DNA of 24,814 nucleotides. It comes from Thermomucor indicae-seudaticae (taxonomy: Eukaryota > Mucoromycota > Mucoromycetes > Mucorales > Lichtheimiaceae). The position numbers and the translations under genes are program-made. The stretch is taken from contig JSYX01000533.1 in the NCBI GenBank assembly GCA_000787465.1, positions 1 to 24,814 on the forward strand, in the 5' to 3' direction. Under the pieces are notes generated by a model. The model did no database searches. It was not told where the DNA came from and saw only the letters and a program-made list of their open reading frames with translations. How positions within the stretch are numbered: the stretch's first letter is position 1; each line of letters starts with the position of its first letter. Positions 10,525-22,062 of this stretch are shown here, one piece after another.

Positions 10525-10602
10525 TCAATAAGCGGTCTGCTTTTTTGGATTACTTTCTCGAATAGTTGCTATCCATTTCCTCCCTACTCTTTTAAAATCA
10601 AA

Positions 10603-11658
<1,056 letters not shown>

Positions 11659-11729
11659 TAAGAAAGCGATAAAGAAGATCCCGTGGCTGCGCCTCGCTTT
11701 TGCTCATTTTTTTTTCCATTCGCTTTTTT

Positions 11730-13469
11730 ATGTCAGCACCATCGGGAAACAGTGCCCCTGCAGACACATCCATCGTGAGCGATTCTTCGGAACCAACTTC
11801 GACTGAAAACTCACAAACCACAAGTGAACCTAGTCCCACTGAATATACAGATCCCAGTCCGACGGATACTTCAACGGAATCGAGTGCGAACCGGACCACC
11901 AGACCGAATTCAACGGAAGACACAGAACTTGCTGCGACAGAGAGTGCATCTTCAAGCCCAACACAAACCGAAGAGGCTAGCAAAATTGAAACCGTCGAAC
12001 CTAGCTTAACACAGACAACAGAACCCAGCGCTACAGTTATCGCTGAGCCTACTTCAACGCAACAGACAGAAACCATAGGACCAAGTGTAACCCAAACCGC
12101 AGAGCCCGGTACAACAGAAAGCGTAACTTTTAGTCCAACACAGACAACAGAACCTAGCGCAACAGGCTCCAGACCAACAGACAGTGTAGAACCTAGCACG
12201 CCGATCACCATGGATCCTTCTGCAACGCACTCAAACGCACCCAGCGCAACAGAAACGGCTAGTCCCACGGAAACTGAAACTGCAACAGAGAGCAATCCTA
12301 TCCCAACGACGACAATAGTGCCAAGTTCAACAGGAACGACGGATCCCAGTTCAACAGCGATAACAGGACCGAACTCAACTAGCGTCACACAGTCCACGAA
12401 TCCTAGCCCAACGCAAGCTTCCCAGACTACTTCTGCAGAGCCAACAAGTACCCAGGATGTGACAGCAACAGGCTCAAGCATTTCTGCAGCACCTGTTACG
12501 TCTGACCCTGGGACATCTTCAGTGCAGCAGACTACATCGGGTATACCTTCAGAGACTTCTAGTCCAACAATAACGTCAACCGATAGCGGGCTCCCGACAA
12601 CAATCGGTCCGTCATCATCGCCTATCTCCACAACTACAGACGTTCTCCCGCCAAGCTCGTCCTCATCCCCAGGGGAGACTACCACGACATCAAGCGATCC
12701 AGTCAACACTTCCACAAGTGATACGTCGATACCAACAGAAACGACAACATCCATCATCCCGACAAGCAGCGGCACAACCTCCGACGTTCCACCTGACTCC
12801 AGCACCAGCACTGTTACGGAAAGCTCGACGTCGCCACCACCAGCCACAACATCCGCCAGTGTCACCACAGAGATCACCACGGCAACTTATATCCCACCAG
12901 TGACCGAGATCGTATCCAATGGTGTTACCCTTACAGTCACTACGGTGATCCCATCAAGGTATGATTCGCGCTATGATTAATCAGATGACTGTCAATAACC
13001 GAGCATTTTTGGTGCATGTAGCACAATGATTCCGTCTCTTGCAGCGGACACACAGAATCTGGACTCAGGTACTAGCAGCAGCAATACCGGATCCATTGTG
13101 GGAGGCGTCCTGGGCGGTGCGGCGGGCCTAGGCATCCTTGTCGCGGGCGCCGTATTTCTTGTTCGAAGGGGACAAAGAAAGCATCGGCGCCCGCAGCGTC
13201 CAGATGCCTCGCCCATGGATCTCAACTACGAAGACGATTTCTATGCGGACCCGCATCGCACGGCGCCAGAATACGGCTGGTCGTCACCAACTTATCATCA
13301 TCAGCCCATGACATATAACGTTACTGCTGCAAGCAGTAGCACTGACCAAAACAGCAGCAACCCAGGTTATTACTCTTACAATTACGACGCTGCTGCTGCT
13401 GCAGGTGTCAACACTCCCTTGGCTCCCTCTGGACCCGTACGCATAGATATTCCTCATTACCGTGATTGA
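11730..13469 (+). CDS. Mucin-like Ser/Thr/Pro-rich single-pass membrane protein (wall-sensor-like)
   Basis: Exons 11730-12958 and 13022-13469 give 558 residues. Residues 1 to about 400 are irregular S/T/P/E repeats (units such as PSATETA, EPSPTQT) expected to be heavily O-glycosylated. A short less-repetitive part (EIVSNGVTLTVTTVIPS) leads to one membrane span at about 435-457 (GGVLGGAAGLGILVAGAVFLV), a basic stop-transfer (RRGQRKHRR), and a 100-residue cytoplasmic tail rich in tyrosine, asparagine and alanine. This architecture is that of fungal surface sensors (Wsc, Mid2, Msb2 types), but I cannot place it in one family. No signal peptide follows the ATG at 11730; upstream in the same frame a hydrophobic run (LLLIFFSIRFF) exists without its own ATG, so a first exon may be missing from this model. 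Confidence 0.8.
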
Positions 13470-13796
13470 TAATCATTTGCGTGCATCCTAAGGGAGGTAG
13501 TAATCTGAAAATAATAATAATTGTCGTAAACATGGATCGAGACGATTTTGTTGATACTTTGAGGTTAATCGATTTTATTAGTTCAGCTGCGGTAAAGGTG
13601 TCTATTTAATACACCAAAAGAAAGGACCTCCCTTTGATCGATGCTGTGCTCAGATATTCGAATGGAACAAGTTATCAAGATGGTCTAGTCCAGCGTACAT
13701 ATCCACGCTGTGAAGTACTGTTCTCTACATTTGGTACATGGAAAATGAGTAATTGGATACAAGTGCAAGGTTTTTAGTCATGGATTCTATGGGTTG
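13470..13796. other. Convergent intergenic region
   Basis: Lies between two converging genes and should hold both 3' ends. It is AT-rich, with a short ATAATAATAAT run near 13510. I see no gene or structured element. Confidence 0.5.
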
Positions 13797-14897
13797 TTAT
13801 TGTGCCGTCTTCTCGGGTGGTGCGATTTTGCCATAGACCCGCCATATATCTTCTGGGTCCGAGATGGTCTTTTGGAATACGACGTACTCCAAGACATTAT
13901 GGATTTTGTTCGGATCACCGCCGATTAAACGGTTCTTCTTGTCATAGACAGCCATGGACTAGTTGTTCCCAGAGAAAGAGATATTAACGCCTGCAGACAA
14001 TCCAATCCTCTGTTTTCTGTATGTGGAACCAATTCTCACCTGCTTGGTAAACATCCTCAATGTTGCCTGAGCGACTGCAAACCCATGTTTGCTCAGTCCC
14101 GTAGTACCAAGACAGCGTATACAGACAATCTTTGGTGGTTCGACTTCGCCGTGATATTTCCATTCCCAACGAGCATTTCCACGGGATTTCAGCTGATTTT
14201 TCAGGGTCTACTCTTATGCAACATTAGAAAGCCAGAAAACAGCTTTCCTTACTGTCGCCATACCGAATACATGGAGTCCAATGTAGTTTCTTCAAGCACT
14301 TCTCGATCACCCCTAATTGAACATTTGAGCTGCAGAAAGAAACATTAGACAAGTAAAAAAAGGACTTACCGAGCAAAAGCAGCATTCATGTCAATGTAAG
14401 TCTCCTCGGCAACTTCCAGGAACTTGCGCGTATCCCATTTCTCATATTGCGACTTGTACTTGATAAGACCAACACTATCGAAATAAGCTACTACTACTAC
14501 TACACCGCTATCACCCAGTTCCTTTCCGCTTACCTAAACATATTCTGAACGTGGTTCTTGAGATTGCGCCATTTGGTGAGTCGCCAGTGACTGAAGTCAG
14601 TGATAGAAGGAGCTTTGTCCGGTGGGATATAATTGGCTTTTTGAATCCGTATGGCATTAGTCAGAACGATCCAGCTATACCGATTCAAGCTGAAAAGACA
14701 AGAAGCTAACCAAAGACACCGTGGTCGCGAATCAGAATCTGTTTGCCTTGAGCTTCATTGCGAGAAGCAAAGAAGCGTTGTTGCTGAAAAGTCTGCTGGA
14801 CTAAAGCTGGAACAATCGTTTGACGAGGCTGACGCAGTGCTGCATTCAAGACGGTGGTCGACTTAAGTGACAGACCGCGTAATGTTATCGCAGCCAT
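13797..14897 (-). CDS. Mitochondrial Tim44-like protein of the mL45/Mba1 type
   Basis: mL45 (Mba1 in yeast) is a Tim44-like protein at the exit of the mitochondrial ribosome that links translation to membrane insertion of inner-membrane proteins. Exons 14897-14711, 14636-14534, 14474-14370, 14312-14264, 14207-14040 and 13958-13797 give 257 residues (yeast Mba1 278). Residues 1 to about 46 form a basic presequence ending RFFAS. The following part (ANYIPPDKAPSITDFSHWR) is typical of fungal members. The Tim44-like region is about 100-250: EETYIDMNAAFARGDREVL, STLKNQLKSR, VLEYVVFQKTI. The ATG at 14897 is the first one in frame; the open frame upstream has no ATG. One intron (14533-14475) carries a CTA triplet run. 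Assignment rests on domain pattern and could be another Tim44-like protein. Confidence 0.8.
14489..14502. repeat. Short CTA microsatellite inside an intron
   Basis: Four to five tandem CTA units (TACTACTACTAC) lie within the 14475-14533 intron of the mL45-type gene. Likely polymorphic; no function inferred. Confidence 0.7.
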
Positions 14898-15343
14898 ATT
14901 GTTTTCTTGCGGATAATCCTGGCCCTGAACGCTGCCCGCCTCCAGAACCAAAAAAATTTGGCCGCTTCTGGAGCGACCGGATCTCCAACAGGTGCAACCC
15001 CAGACAATAAGGCCATTTAGGGCGTCATGGGCGCCGCCTTTATCAGCGAGAGGCGTGGCCCTTAGCACCACTTGCTCCACCACCTGATTTCTTGATATTC
15101 CTGAGAACAGGATTGAACGTGTTTGATTACTTCTAATGATATGGATTGGACAGAACGACGTTCACTTTAACACAAAGATGCGAAAATGCAATTACTGTAC
15201 AGTACTGTTATTATTGCAGTTGTATGCATGAGTGATTATGAACGTCAGTGTAAGTTAAGTAGATTTGAAAGAAAAAGAAGAATGGTGAGACCAGCTCAGA
15301 CAAGCAATGCAAGGTAACATGGGTATACAAGAAAGAAATGATA
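14898..15343. other. Intergenic region upstream of mL45-type gene
   Basis: Holds the presumed promoter and leader of the mL45-type gene and the 3' flank of the membrane-protein gene. The mL45 frame stays open upstream to 15083 but without an ATG. I see no other gene. Confidence 0.5.
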
Positions 15344-16356
15344 TCACAAGATGGTGGTAATAGTGGAATAACTGCCAACAAGAACGACAAGGATCTGGAT
15401 CAGTGCCCATAGAAAAGGGATCCAGGTTGACATGACAAAGAATCCAGCATTGTACACAAAGGCCAAGGCAACACCTGACGGACAACGGCTAAGTAATGGA
15501 AAAGGAGGGATGACGCATATTTAACTGATTTCCCGTGCTTACCAATGATGCTCCCGATAACAAAGGATGCAAAGGCGCCAGCCACGATGAAAAATATGGG
15601 TATCATGATGAGTATATACCATCGAAGCGTTCTTTCTTTCGCAAACATAAAAAACGCCCACAGTCCTATCATGCGCGCCAAACATAAGCTGATGTCGGAT
15701 CAATGCCAGTTGCCCAGGAACTTGCCTGCAGGTAAGTAGACGACGATCGCAAACAGTACGGACCATATCATCGTATACCGCCATATGTCTGTATGTGCGA
15801 AAAGTGAATAATAAGAGTGAGAGAACAAAGAACATGGTATTTGATATCGTTGATCATCTTGCCTTGCAAATAATAGAGCGAATGAGGAACATCGGCAATT
15901 AAGCTCACGGTACTGAAATCCGAACTGAATGGCCAGTAAAGCGAAGGCCACGGTGGAGCACCGTTATAACCATAAGGTAGACGGAAATGCGACGTCGACA
16001 TTTCTCCCCAATTGTAAAAGATGCAAGTCGAGGCTGTCGTGTTTCCGCTTTTTGGAAGCAGTTGCCTCAAATTTGGCCCATAGAAGCCAATAAACTCAGT
16101 CTTATGGTGGTGAGGGGACCCTTCTTGGGTTCACCTGAACGGTAGGACATATGTAAACGTATTTGGCTCTTTGTTTTGGGTTCACCTTATATATTGCTTT
16201 TGGCGATACGCCGTTTGTCTGTTTCACATATCGTAAGATCAGAGAAGCGGCCGTGACACCAAGACTGCATGGCGTCAGAAATATTCCTTGTGAGAAAGAG
16301 AGAGCGGCTGTCGCGAAGAATACGACGACAATCCAAGTAGCCTTGTATAGTCTCAC
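15344..16356 (-). CDS. Polytopic membrane protein with signal peptide; frame broken by one TGA
   Basis: Exons 16356-16135, 16094-15863, 15788-15543 and 15474-15344 join to 276 codon positions. Residues 1-22 are a signal peptide (basic start, then WIVVVFFATAALSF). A luminal or extracellular domain of about 130 residues follows, with two or more cysteines and WPSLYWPFSSDFSTVSL. Then come four to five membrane spans, including YTMIWSVLFAIVVYLP, LIMIPIFFIVAGAFASFVIG and FLWALIQILVVLVG. I do not recognise a named family. Within exon 3 the codon at 15702-15700 is TGA, between GKFLGNWH and SDISLCLARM; both sides are coding and in the same frame, so TGG (Trp) is the likely ancestral codon. The second intron (15862-15789) uses a GC donor. 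The gene is either freshly inactivated, read through, or affected by a sequence error. Confidence 0.7.
15700..15702 (-). other. In-frame TGA stop inside exon 3 of the membrane protein
   Basis: Reading the minus strand, CAT TGA TCC interrupts an otherwise open exon that continues through three more membrane spans and two correct splice joins. The only intron that would remove it in frame is 33 nt (GTTCCT...CAG), implausibly short, and a 37-nt GC-AG alternative breaks the frame. Confidence 0.8.
15789..15862 (-). other. GC-AG intron in the membrane-protein gene
   Basis: Exon ends CAA G, intron begins GCAAGATG and ends ATACAG, next exon begins AC ATA TGG, giving an in-frame YYLQDIWRYTM join. No GT donor nearby has the needed phase. 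Donor context AAG then GCAAGA fits GC-AG introns. Confidence 0.7.
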
Positions 16357-17422
16357 GCCAAAAGTACGCTATAATATTTCGAGGTTAATGATGAACATCC
16401 GAGGAGCCTGTCGCCGGCTGAAGCTTTCATCCGTGTGTGGTACTTTAGCCCCTGACATTGCAAGGGAAATCGTCCGTCTTTGAGCAGCAAGAGATTAGAC
16501 ATGTAAGGTTGGCCGGTTACTGATCCTGATAATCCTGGTAATAATAAGCCAAGCGAAAGAAGACTGTGTTATACGTACAGGCCATCTTTGGTACACGCCA
16601 CAAGCTGGGGGTTCTGAACAGCGGAAGCGAAAGGTCGATACTCTATGCATCACTTTTTCAGTTACGCCTGCCTAACTGAAAGCTAAAAGGCATTCCTTTC
16701 GGGTCGATCCGGTGGCGATTTTGGGAAATAACAGCGTGGACCAGGTTTCTGCTATATAAGGAATCTATAGGAGAACCAAACTGCTGCTTTGCGTGAAAGT
16801 TACCATGGGCTTAGCACATCAACATGACCAGTGAAGGTTACGTCTCGGCGGAGTCTCCTATAATGCTTGGCAGGAAGGTGGATTGACAAAAAGCATTTAC
16901 CGGGGAACCCACTTACAGCACTGTTGGAGGATTAGGCGGTCGAAAGCAAGTTTTTCTGGCAAATTCATGCGTGGTAGAAATAAAGAATCATTTCTACCTG
17001 TCACAAAACGAGAGTATCTAGATTAAAGCATGTAGAACAGCGAAGCCCTTATCAGAAGTATGGTACAATATCAACAGGCCAAGATTAAGCTCATGTCTCC
17101 GAATGAGGCCATCTCCGGGGAAAGGAACGGTCATCTTGGCATTCATGGACGGATCAAAAAATGCCGATCCATTTAACCAATGGTTTCACAAATATCCCTA
17201 TTGCCAAGAGTAAACTTGTGTAGATTAATTCTTTTCTAAAATAAATCGGGAGTGCATATTCAAAATTACAGATGAGCATACATATAAACAAAATGACGAA
17301 ATACATAAAATATCATATAGAAAGTAGTGCAAGTGTTCCCTATTAGAAATCGACAAAAGTTCTAGTTTTACCTCGACGGTCGACCTTGAAAGGATGGTAT
17401 ATAACGTTCCCTTTTTGAATTA
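16357..17422. other. Gene-free 1.07-kb interval with a perfect hairpin
   Basis: Between two minus-strand genes. No ORF has family resemblance or consistent splicing. It contains a TATATAAG sequence at 16753-16760, a perfect hairpin at 16973-16998 and an AT-rich right end. I tested by eye for tRNA B-box and conserved snRNA, 5S and SRP motifs and saw none. A non-coding transcript is possible but unsupported. Confidence 0.5.
16973..16998. repeat. Perfect 9-bp inverted repeat (hairpin)
   Basis: GGTAGAAAT and ATTTCTACC are exact reverse complements separated by eight bases (AAAGAATC). It lies in a gene-free region. It could be a stem-loop in an RNA or a dimeric protein-binding site. Confidence 0.6.
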
Positions 17423-17888
17423 TTAGAACATGAAGGCACCCAGGGACAGGACGACAATGAAAGCAAATGCAGGTCCCGACAAAAGCTGGTCACCGCCTGC
17501 GAGAGGATCTCCTGAAGAAAGTGCGGCTGTAACTAGCCGGATGGCGCGTCCATCTGGTTTCCTAGCAATCATGCGAGGGGCAAATGCAATACTGGAGTGA
17601 TGTAAAAGATACGGAGGTGTCGCCATGTTGCTGATGATACCGGACGCGTTGACGTACGACTCGTAGTCCCTGGCAGCAAATGTACGAGTATGGCTGCTCC
17701 GTAGCAATAGTTGATATGAATAGTTATATCCGTCAATATCGACGTCTTCCGACTGCTGTAGTGTGAAGTATCGATTAAGCGAGGGAGTTTTGCAGTACAG
17801 GCAACCAGAAGCTCACCATTTCCAGGTCAGCGTATGTAAGGTTCAAGGCTGACAGTAGCAGTATCAGAGAAAATGATAATCGAACCAT
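17423..17888 (-). CDS. Small secreted GPI-anchor-type protein
   Basis: Exons 17888-17817 and 17755-17423 give 134 residues. The N-terminus is a textbook signal peptide (MVRLSFSLILLLSALNLTYA) with cleavage likely before DLEM. The C-terminus has small residues (SSGDPLAGGD), a short spacer and a hydrophobic end without a charged tail (FAFIVVLSLGAFMF), the pattern of a GPI-attachment signal. The mature part is about 85-90 residues, tyrosine-rich near its start, with one N-glycosylation-like NAS and no cysteine pairs seen. I do not recognise the family. A single span without GPI is the alternative. It is divergent from the PKA gene, sharing a 236-bp promoter that contains a CRE site. Confidence 0.75.
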
Positions 17889-17945
17889 GAAAAAGAAAAA
17901 CGAGGAGAAAGAAAGTCGAAAAGACGCATATCTTTCGGACGCTCA

Positions 17946-17953
17946 TGACGTCA
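17946..17953. promoter_or_regulatory. Perfect CRE palindrome TGACGTCA in the GPI-protein/PKA divergent promoter
   Basis: Exact cAMP-response element, 172 bp upstream of the PKA catalytic-subunit ATG and 58 bp upstream of the divergent GPI-protein ATG. ATF/CREB-type factors are known targets of PKA signalling in fungi, so feedback control is possible. The downstream leader is a long CT-rich tract. An ATG at 17984 opens a six-codon upstream ORF ending at 18004 if it is transcribed. Confidence 0.5.
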
Positions 17954-18124
17954 AAAAAGAAAAAGTGCTATTTCGGGCTGTGGATGAATTTCGTGAGACA
18001 ATAACTCCTCTTTCCTTTTGTTGTTCCCTGTTTTCTTTTTTTCTCTCTCTCCCTCTCTTGTAACTAACTATTTTTTTTTTGCGCTGCCTTGCCTTCCTAA
18101 AGAAAGCGGCTTTCCACTACTTCG

Positions 18125-20113
18125 ATGACCTTTTTTAACAAGTTTATTGACAAGGCGAAACACTCATCGGCGGCGCACCATAACAGTACTCCGTCTACTA
18201 TACAGCAACCATCTACTCCTGCCCAAACACCTACGAAAGAATTGCCTAGCTCTGGTTTGCATAATACCTTCACCTCCTTGTTACAGCATCACAAGTCTTC
18301 ACAGTCGTCCATGAATGGTCTTGCAACCCCGCCGGCGACCGCTCATCCGGAACTGTCACAGTCAACATCGTCAGATGAAGCGACACGGATGAGCCTGGAT
18401 AATCCTGGTAAGATAACAAAACTCCTGAAACGTTGGAGTGTAATAAGCAAACAAAAAGGGAGGGATAATAACCTCATCCAACAGAGTATACAACAACAGT
18501 ACAGGAAGGTTCGTCACAGCAACGACAACCAGAGTTGATGAATATCTCTTCCTCAGAGTCGCTTCGAGGTATGCAGAACGCAAGCTGATTTCCTGAATTA
18601 GCGTCTTCATGCACTTCCTCTCCTTTTATCTCCAGTTTTGCATCAGCAGCAGACACAACAACAACAACAACAACAACAACAACAGCAGCAACAGAAGGAA
18701 ATTGTTAGCAAACCATTGACATCTTCAGGAAACACAGATACGCACGAAGAATCGCAGCATGCTGTTAAGCATCATCACCATCACCAGCACCACCACCATC
18801 AGTTACCCAAGCGGGAACCAAACACTACTAGTAGCAGCACTGAACGACACGTTCGATATGTGCCGTCGTATACATCAATCTACAATGACGCAGCTATCAT
18901 CCAGCAACGGCAAAATCGACCCAAGCTCAAACTGTCTGACTTTCACGTCTTACGCACTTTGGGTACTGGATCGTTTGGACGTGTTCATCTTGTTCAATCT
19001 CGCGTGAATGCGCGGTATTATGCTATAAAAGTCTTGAAGAAGTCGGAAGTCGTTCGGCTGAAGCAGGGTAAGACTAACTCGACTAGTTCTCGCCATTAGA
19101 TTAAGGTGTCTCATTGTTCTTTTTCCCAGTCGCGCACTCGAACAATGAAAAGCATATTTTGGAGTCTGTAGCTCATCCATTCCTGGTGAATATGTGGGGC
19201 ACTTTTCAGGACGACGTGAATCTATACATGGTCATGGATTATGTGCCTGGTGGTGAACTTTTCTCTGTACTTCGTCGCTCACAGGTAGGCGGCACGCTGA
19301 TCATCTCTGAGGAACCAACGATTTATATTATTACTATAATAGCGGTTCCCGGATCATGTGGCGAAATTCTATGCCGCAGAAGTTGTGCTAGCGATCGAGT
19401 ATCTCCATTCAAAAGATGTCATTTACCGCGATCTGAAACCTGAAAACCTGTTGCTCGACGCTCAAGGTCATATTCGTATCACCGACTTTGGGTTTGCAAA
19501 ATATGTGCCTGACATTACTTGGACTCTGTGCGGAACGCCCGATTACCTAGGTAGTTAGTTACGAGACACGAGCGTCAACTTCAAACGCTTATTCTTTCGT
19601 GTAGCGCCTGAAATTATCCAATCCAAGGGTTATGGAAAAGCTGCAGATTGGTGGAGTCTTGGTATTTTAATATTCGAAATGCTTGCAGGGTAAGTCAGTC
19701 AAACAAGCGAGTTTATATATAGTGTTTGCTCTAAGTCTAAAGTTGTATATAGCTATCCGCCTTTCTATGACGACGATCATTTGAAACTGTATGAAAAGAT
19801 TCTGCAGGGCAGGATCCGATGGCCACAATACTTTGATCCGAATGCCAAGGATCTTTTGAAACGGCTGCTTACTTCTGATTTGTCAAAACGTTACGGTAAC
19901 TTGAAGAATGGAGCAGACGATATCAAGAATCATCGATGGTTTGCTGGTGTCGACTTCAATCGACTTTTGGCCCGCCAGATCAGAGCTCCTTATATACCGC
20001 AGATCCGGGGCGATGGTGACGCCAGTCATTTCGATCGATATCCAGAAACCCAAGAACAATACGGTGTCACTGGTACGACGGACCCGTATCGCCATCTCTT
20101 CCCAGACTTTTAA
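18125..20113 (+). CDS. PKA-C: cAMP-dependent protein kinase catalytic subunit, long polyQ/His N-terminus
   Basis: Serine/threonine kinase released from its regulatory subunit by cAMP. Exons 18125-18407, 18500-18568, 18636-19067, 19130-19284, 19343-19550, 19605-19689 and 19753-20113 give 530 residues. Residues 1-219 are a low-complexity extension with 13 consecutive glutamines (125-137) and a histidine tract (163-172). The kinase domain starts near 220: glycine loop GTGSFG (227-232), ATP lysine K249 in AIKVLKK, catalytic D343 in [13 protein letters not shown] (361-365), activation-loop T374 in [14 protein letters not shown]. The C-terminus ends FPDF, the FxxF hydrophobic motif that marks the PKA C-tail. 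All catalytic residues are present. The exact joins of exons 1-2-3 in the non-conserved part are less certain than the kinase exons. The gene lies 133 bp upstream of squalene synthase in the same direction. Confidence 0.95.
18656..18694 (+). repeat. CAA/CAG trinucleotide tract coding polyglutamine
   Basis: Thirteen CAA/CAG codons in a row in the PKA N-terminal extension. Such tracts change length readily; a second low-complexity tract coding [10 protein letters not shown] follows at 18770-18799. Confidence 0.9.
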
Positions 20114-20246
20114 GAAAGAAACTATATTGAAGGAGAACTGAACCCTGAGTCTCGGGTGTTTCAGTGCGGAGTCTTTATTAAATCATGTACTTCATTTACC
20201 GCTGAAAAAAAAAGCTTTCTTTCTGTTCATCTTCTTACGTTGAGTC

Positions 20247-21909
20247 ATGTTGAACGCCGTTTTACAATCTGCTACTAGACCGTCCGAGCTAAAAGCTCTG
20301 TTCTGGTACAAGTTCGCCCCAAAGTCAGAAAATATTCGGCGGCATTACGAGAATTTGACAAAAGATGAGACCAAGAGACGGTGTTACGATTTCTTAAACA
20401 TGGTGCGTGTATTGTCTGTGTTCCCACTTTAGACACTGTTGTCCACGTGTACAGCATTGCATGCATTATCCCTCGGCGACCATTACTAAGTTTGTTACGC
20501 GGTCTAATAGACTTCCCGAAGTTTCGCCGCTGTGATTCAGGAACTCGATGACCAACTTCGAGATGCAGTAAGTTGAGAGCGAGTGGAGTTGGGTCGTGCA
20601 AAAGTGTCGAATTGGGCACAGGAAAGGGAGGAGGAAGAGAGAGAAGGTACGGAGGCACTGACAGCACGTCCCTTTTTTAACAAGGTGTGTCTCTTTTACT
20701 TGGTCCTCCGTGGTCTGGATACGATTGAAGATGATATGACATTGCCTCTGGATCGGAAAGTAGAACTATTGCGATCTTTTGACAAAATCATTTATCAACG
20801 CGGCTGGAACTTTAACGAGAGTGAGTAAAGGAGCTTTAAGGGAAGAAAATTGAGCTCACATCTTCGAGAAAGGTGGACCCAATGAAAAAGACCGAGCTTT
20901 GCTGGTCGAGTTCAACATTGTGATTGACGAGTTTCTTCGGTTGTCGCCCAAGTTCCAAGAAGTGATTGCGGATATTACAAAGAAAATGGGAAACGGCATG
21001 GCTGATTATGCGACCGGCAAACATCGCGAGAACACGTCTGTAGCTACGATCGCCGATTTCGACCTTTATTGCCATTATGTAGCTGGACTTGTGGGTTACG
21101 GATTATCGGACCTGTTTTCCGCATCCGGTTTGGAGTCTCCCAAAGTGGCAGCCAACAAGACTTTATCCAATAACATGGGCCTCTTTTTACAAAAGACAAA
21201 CATTATCCGTGATTACCGGGAGGATTTGGAAGAGGGTCGGCAATTTTGGCCTCGTGAGATTTGGGCACAGTACGCTGATGACTTTGCCGATTTCATCAAA
21301 CCCGAGAATGAAGACAAGGTAATATATCTTGATTCAGGACCGCGCGATCGTCATTTAACCGTGTATGCAATGTATAGGCTAGAGCGTGCTTGAATGCAAT
21401 GGTGCTAAACGTTTTAGAATTAGTTCCAGACGTTCTGACCTACCTTAACCAATTGAAGAACCAGTCAATATTCAACTTTTGCGCTATTCCCCAGGTGATG
21501 GCGATTGCTACCTTAGCTCTTGTGTTCAACAATCCAGACGTTTTCCATCGTAACGTCAAGATCCGAAAGGGCGAGGCCGTCAAGCTCATTATGGACAGTA
21601 CCAACATGGAGAACGTTGTAGCTATCTTCCGATATTACATTCGCCAGATCTCCAAGAAGAATGACCCAGTCGATCCTAACTTTATGAATGTCTCTATCGC
21701 CGTTGGACGGGTGAGTAAAAAGTACATATCAGACTTGCCCGGAAAAGGGGGCTAATTATCATAACCAGATCGAGCAATGGATCGCAGCAAATGTTGACCA
21801 CGCGTCAGGTGCAATCACCAAATCAGAGTCTGCGACACCATGGATGCCTATCATCGTGTGCCTTTTCGCTGTTTTGAGCTACAGTCTGCTGCAAAGTCTC
21901 TACCAATGA
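20247..21909 (+). CDS. ERG9: Squalene synthase (farnesyl-diphosphate farnesyltransferase)
   Basis: Joins two farnesyl diphosphates to squalene with NADPH, the first committed step of ergosterol synthesis, on the endoplasmic reticulum. Exons 20247-20402, 20511-20567, 20685-20820, 20873-21318, 21378-21710 and 21769-21909 give 422 residues (yeast 444). The first aspartate motif is DTIEDD at 83-88 and the second is DYRED at 230-234, within [31 protein letters not shown] near residue 53 and [17 protein letters not shown] are family signatures. The last exon encodes a C-terminal membrane anchor (about 400-421, [15 protein letters not shown]). The gene is intact. It converges on the FLX1-type carrier gene, with about 150 bp between the stop codons. 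Confidence 0.97.
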
Positions 21910-22062
21910 TCCCCTTACTACCGCAAACTAACGATAGATAATACCCGATACTTTAGCCATCCAGTAATAATACTTCTAAGGACAGTGACGATATATAGAA
22001 GGTTTTTTTGTTAACGACGTATCTATGTCTTATATTATCTACAGAAACAAGAATTACAGGTA

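Noticed and set aside
14898..15083. In-frame upstream extension of the mL45-type protein
   Set aside because: It has no ATG; the ATG at 14897 begins a good mitochondrial presequence.
15684..15720. Short intron (33 or 37 nt) to remove the in-frame TGA
   Set aside because: 33 nt is implausibly short for a fungal spliceosomal intron and the 37-nt GC-AG version breaks the reading frame.
16680..16760. Possible tRNA or small nuclear RNA
   Set aside because: No B-box (GGTTCGANTCC), cloverleaf or conserved snRNA motif could be found by eye.
20583..20684. Open frame running into exon 3 of squalene synthase
   Set aside because: It is intron sequence: joining 20567 to 20685 restores the family sequence, while this stretch is Glu/Arg-rich and absent from the family.
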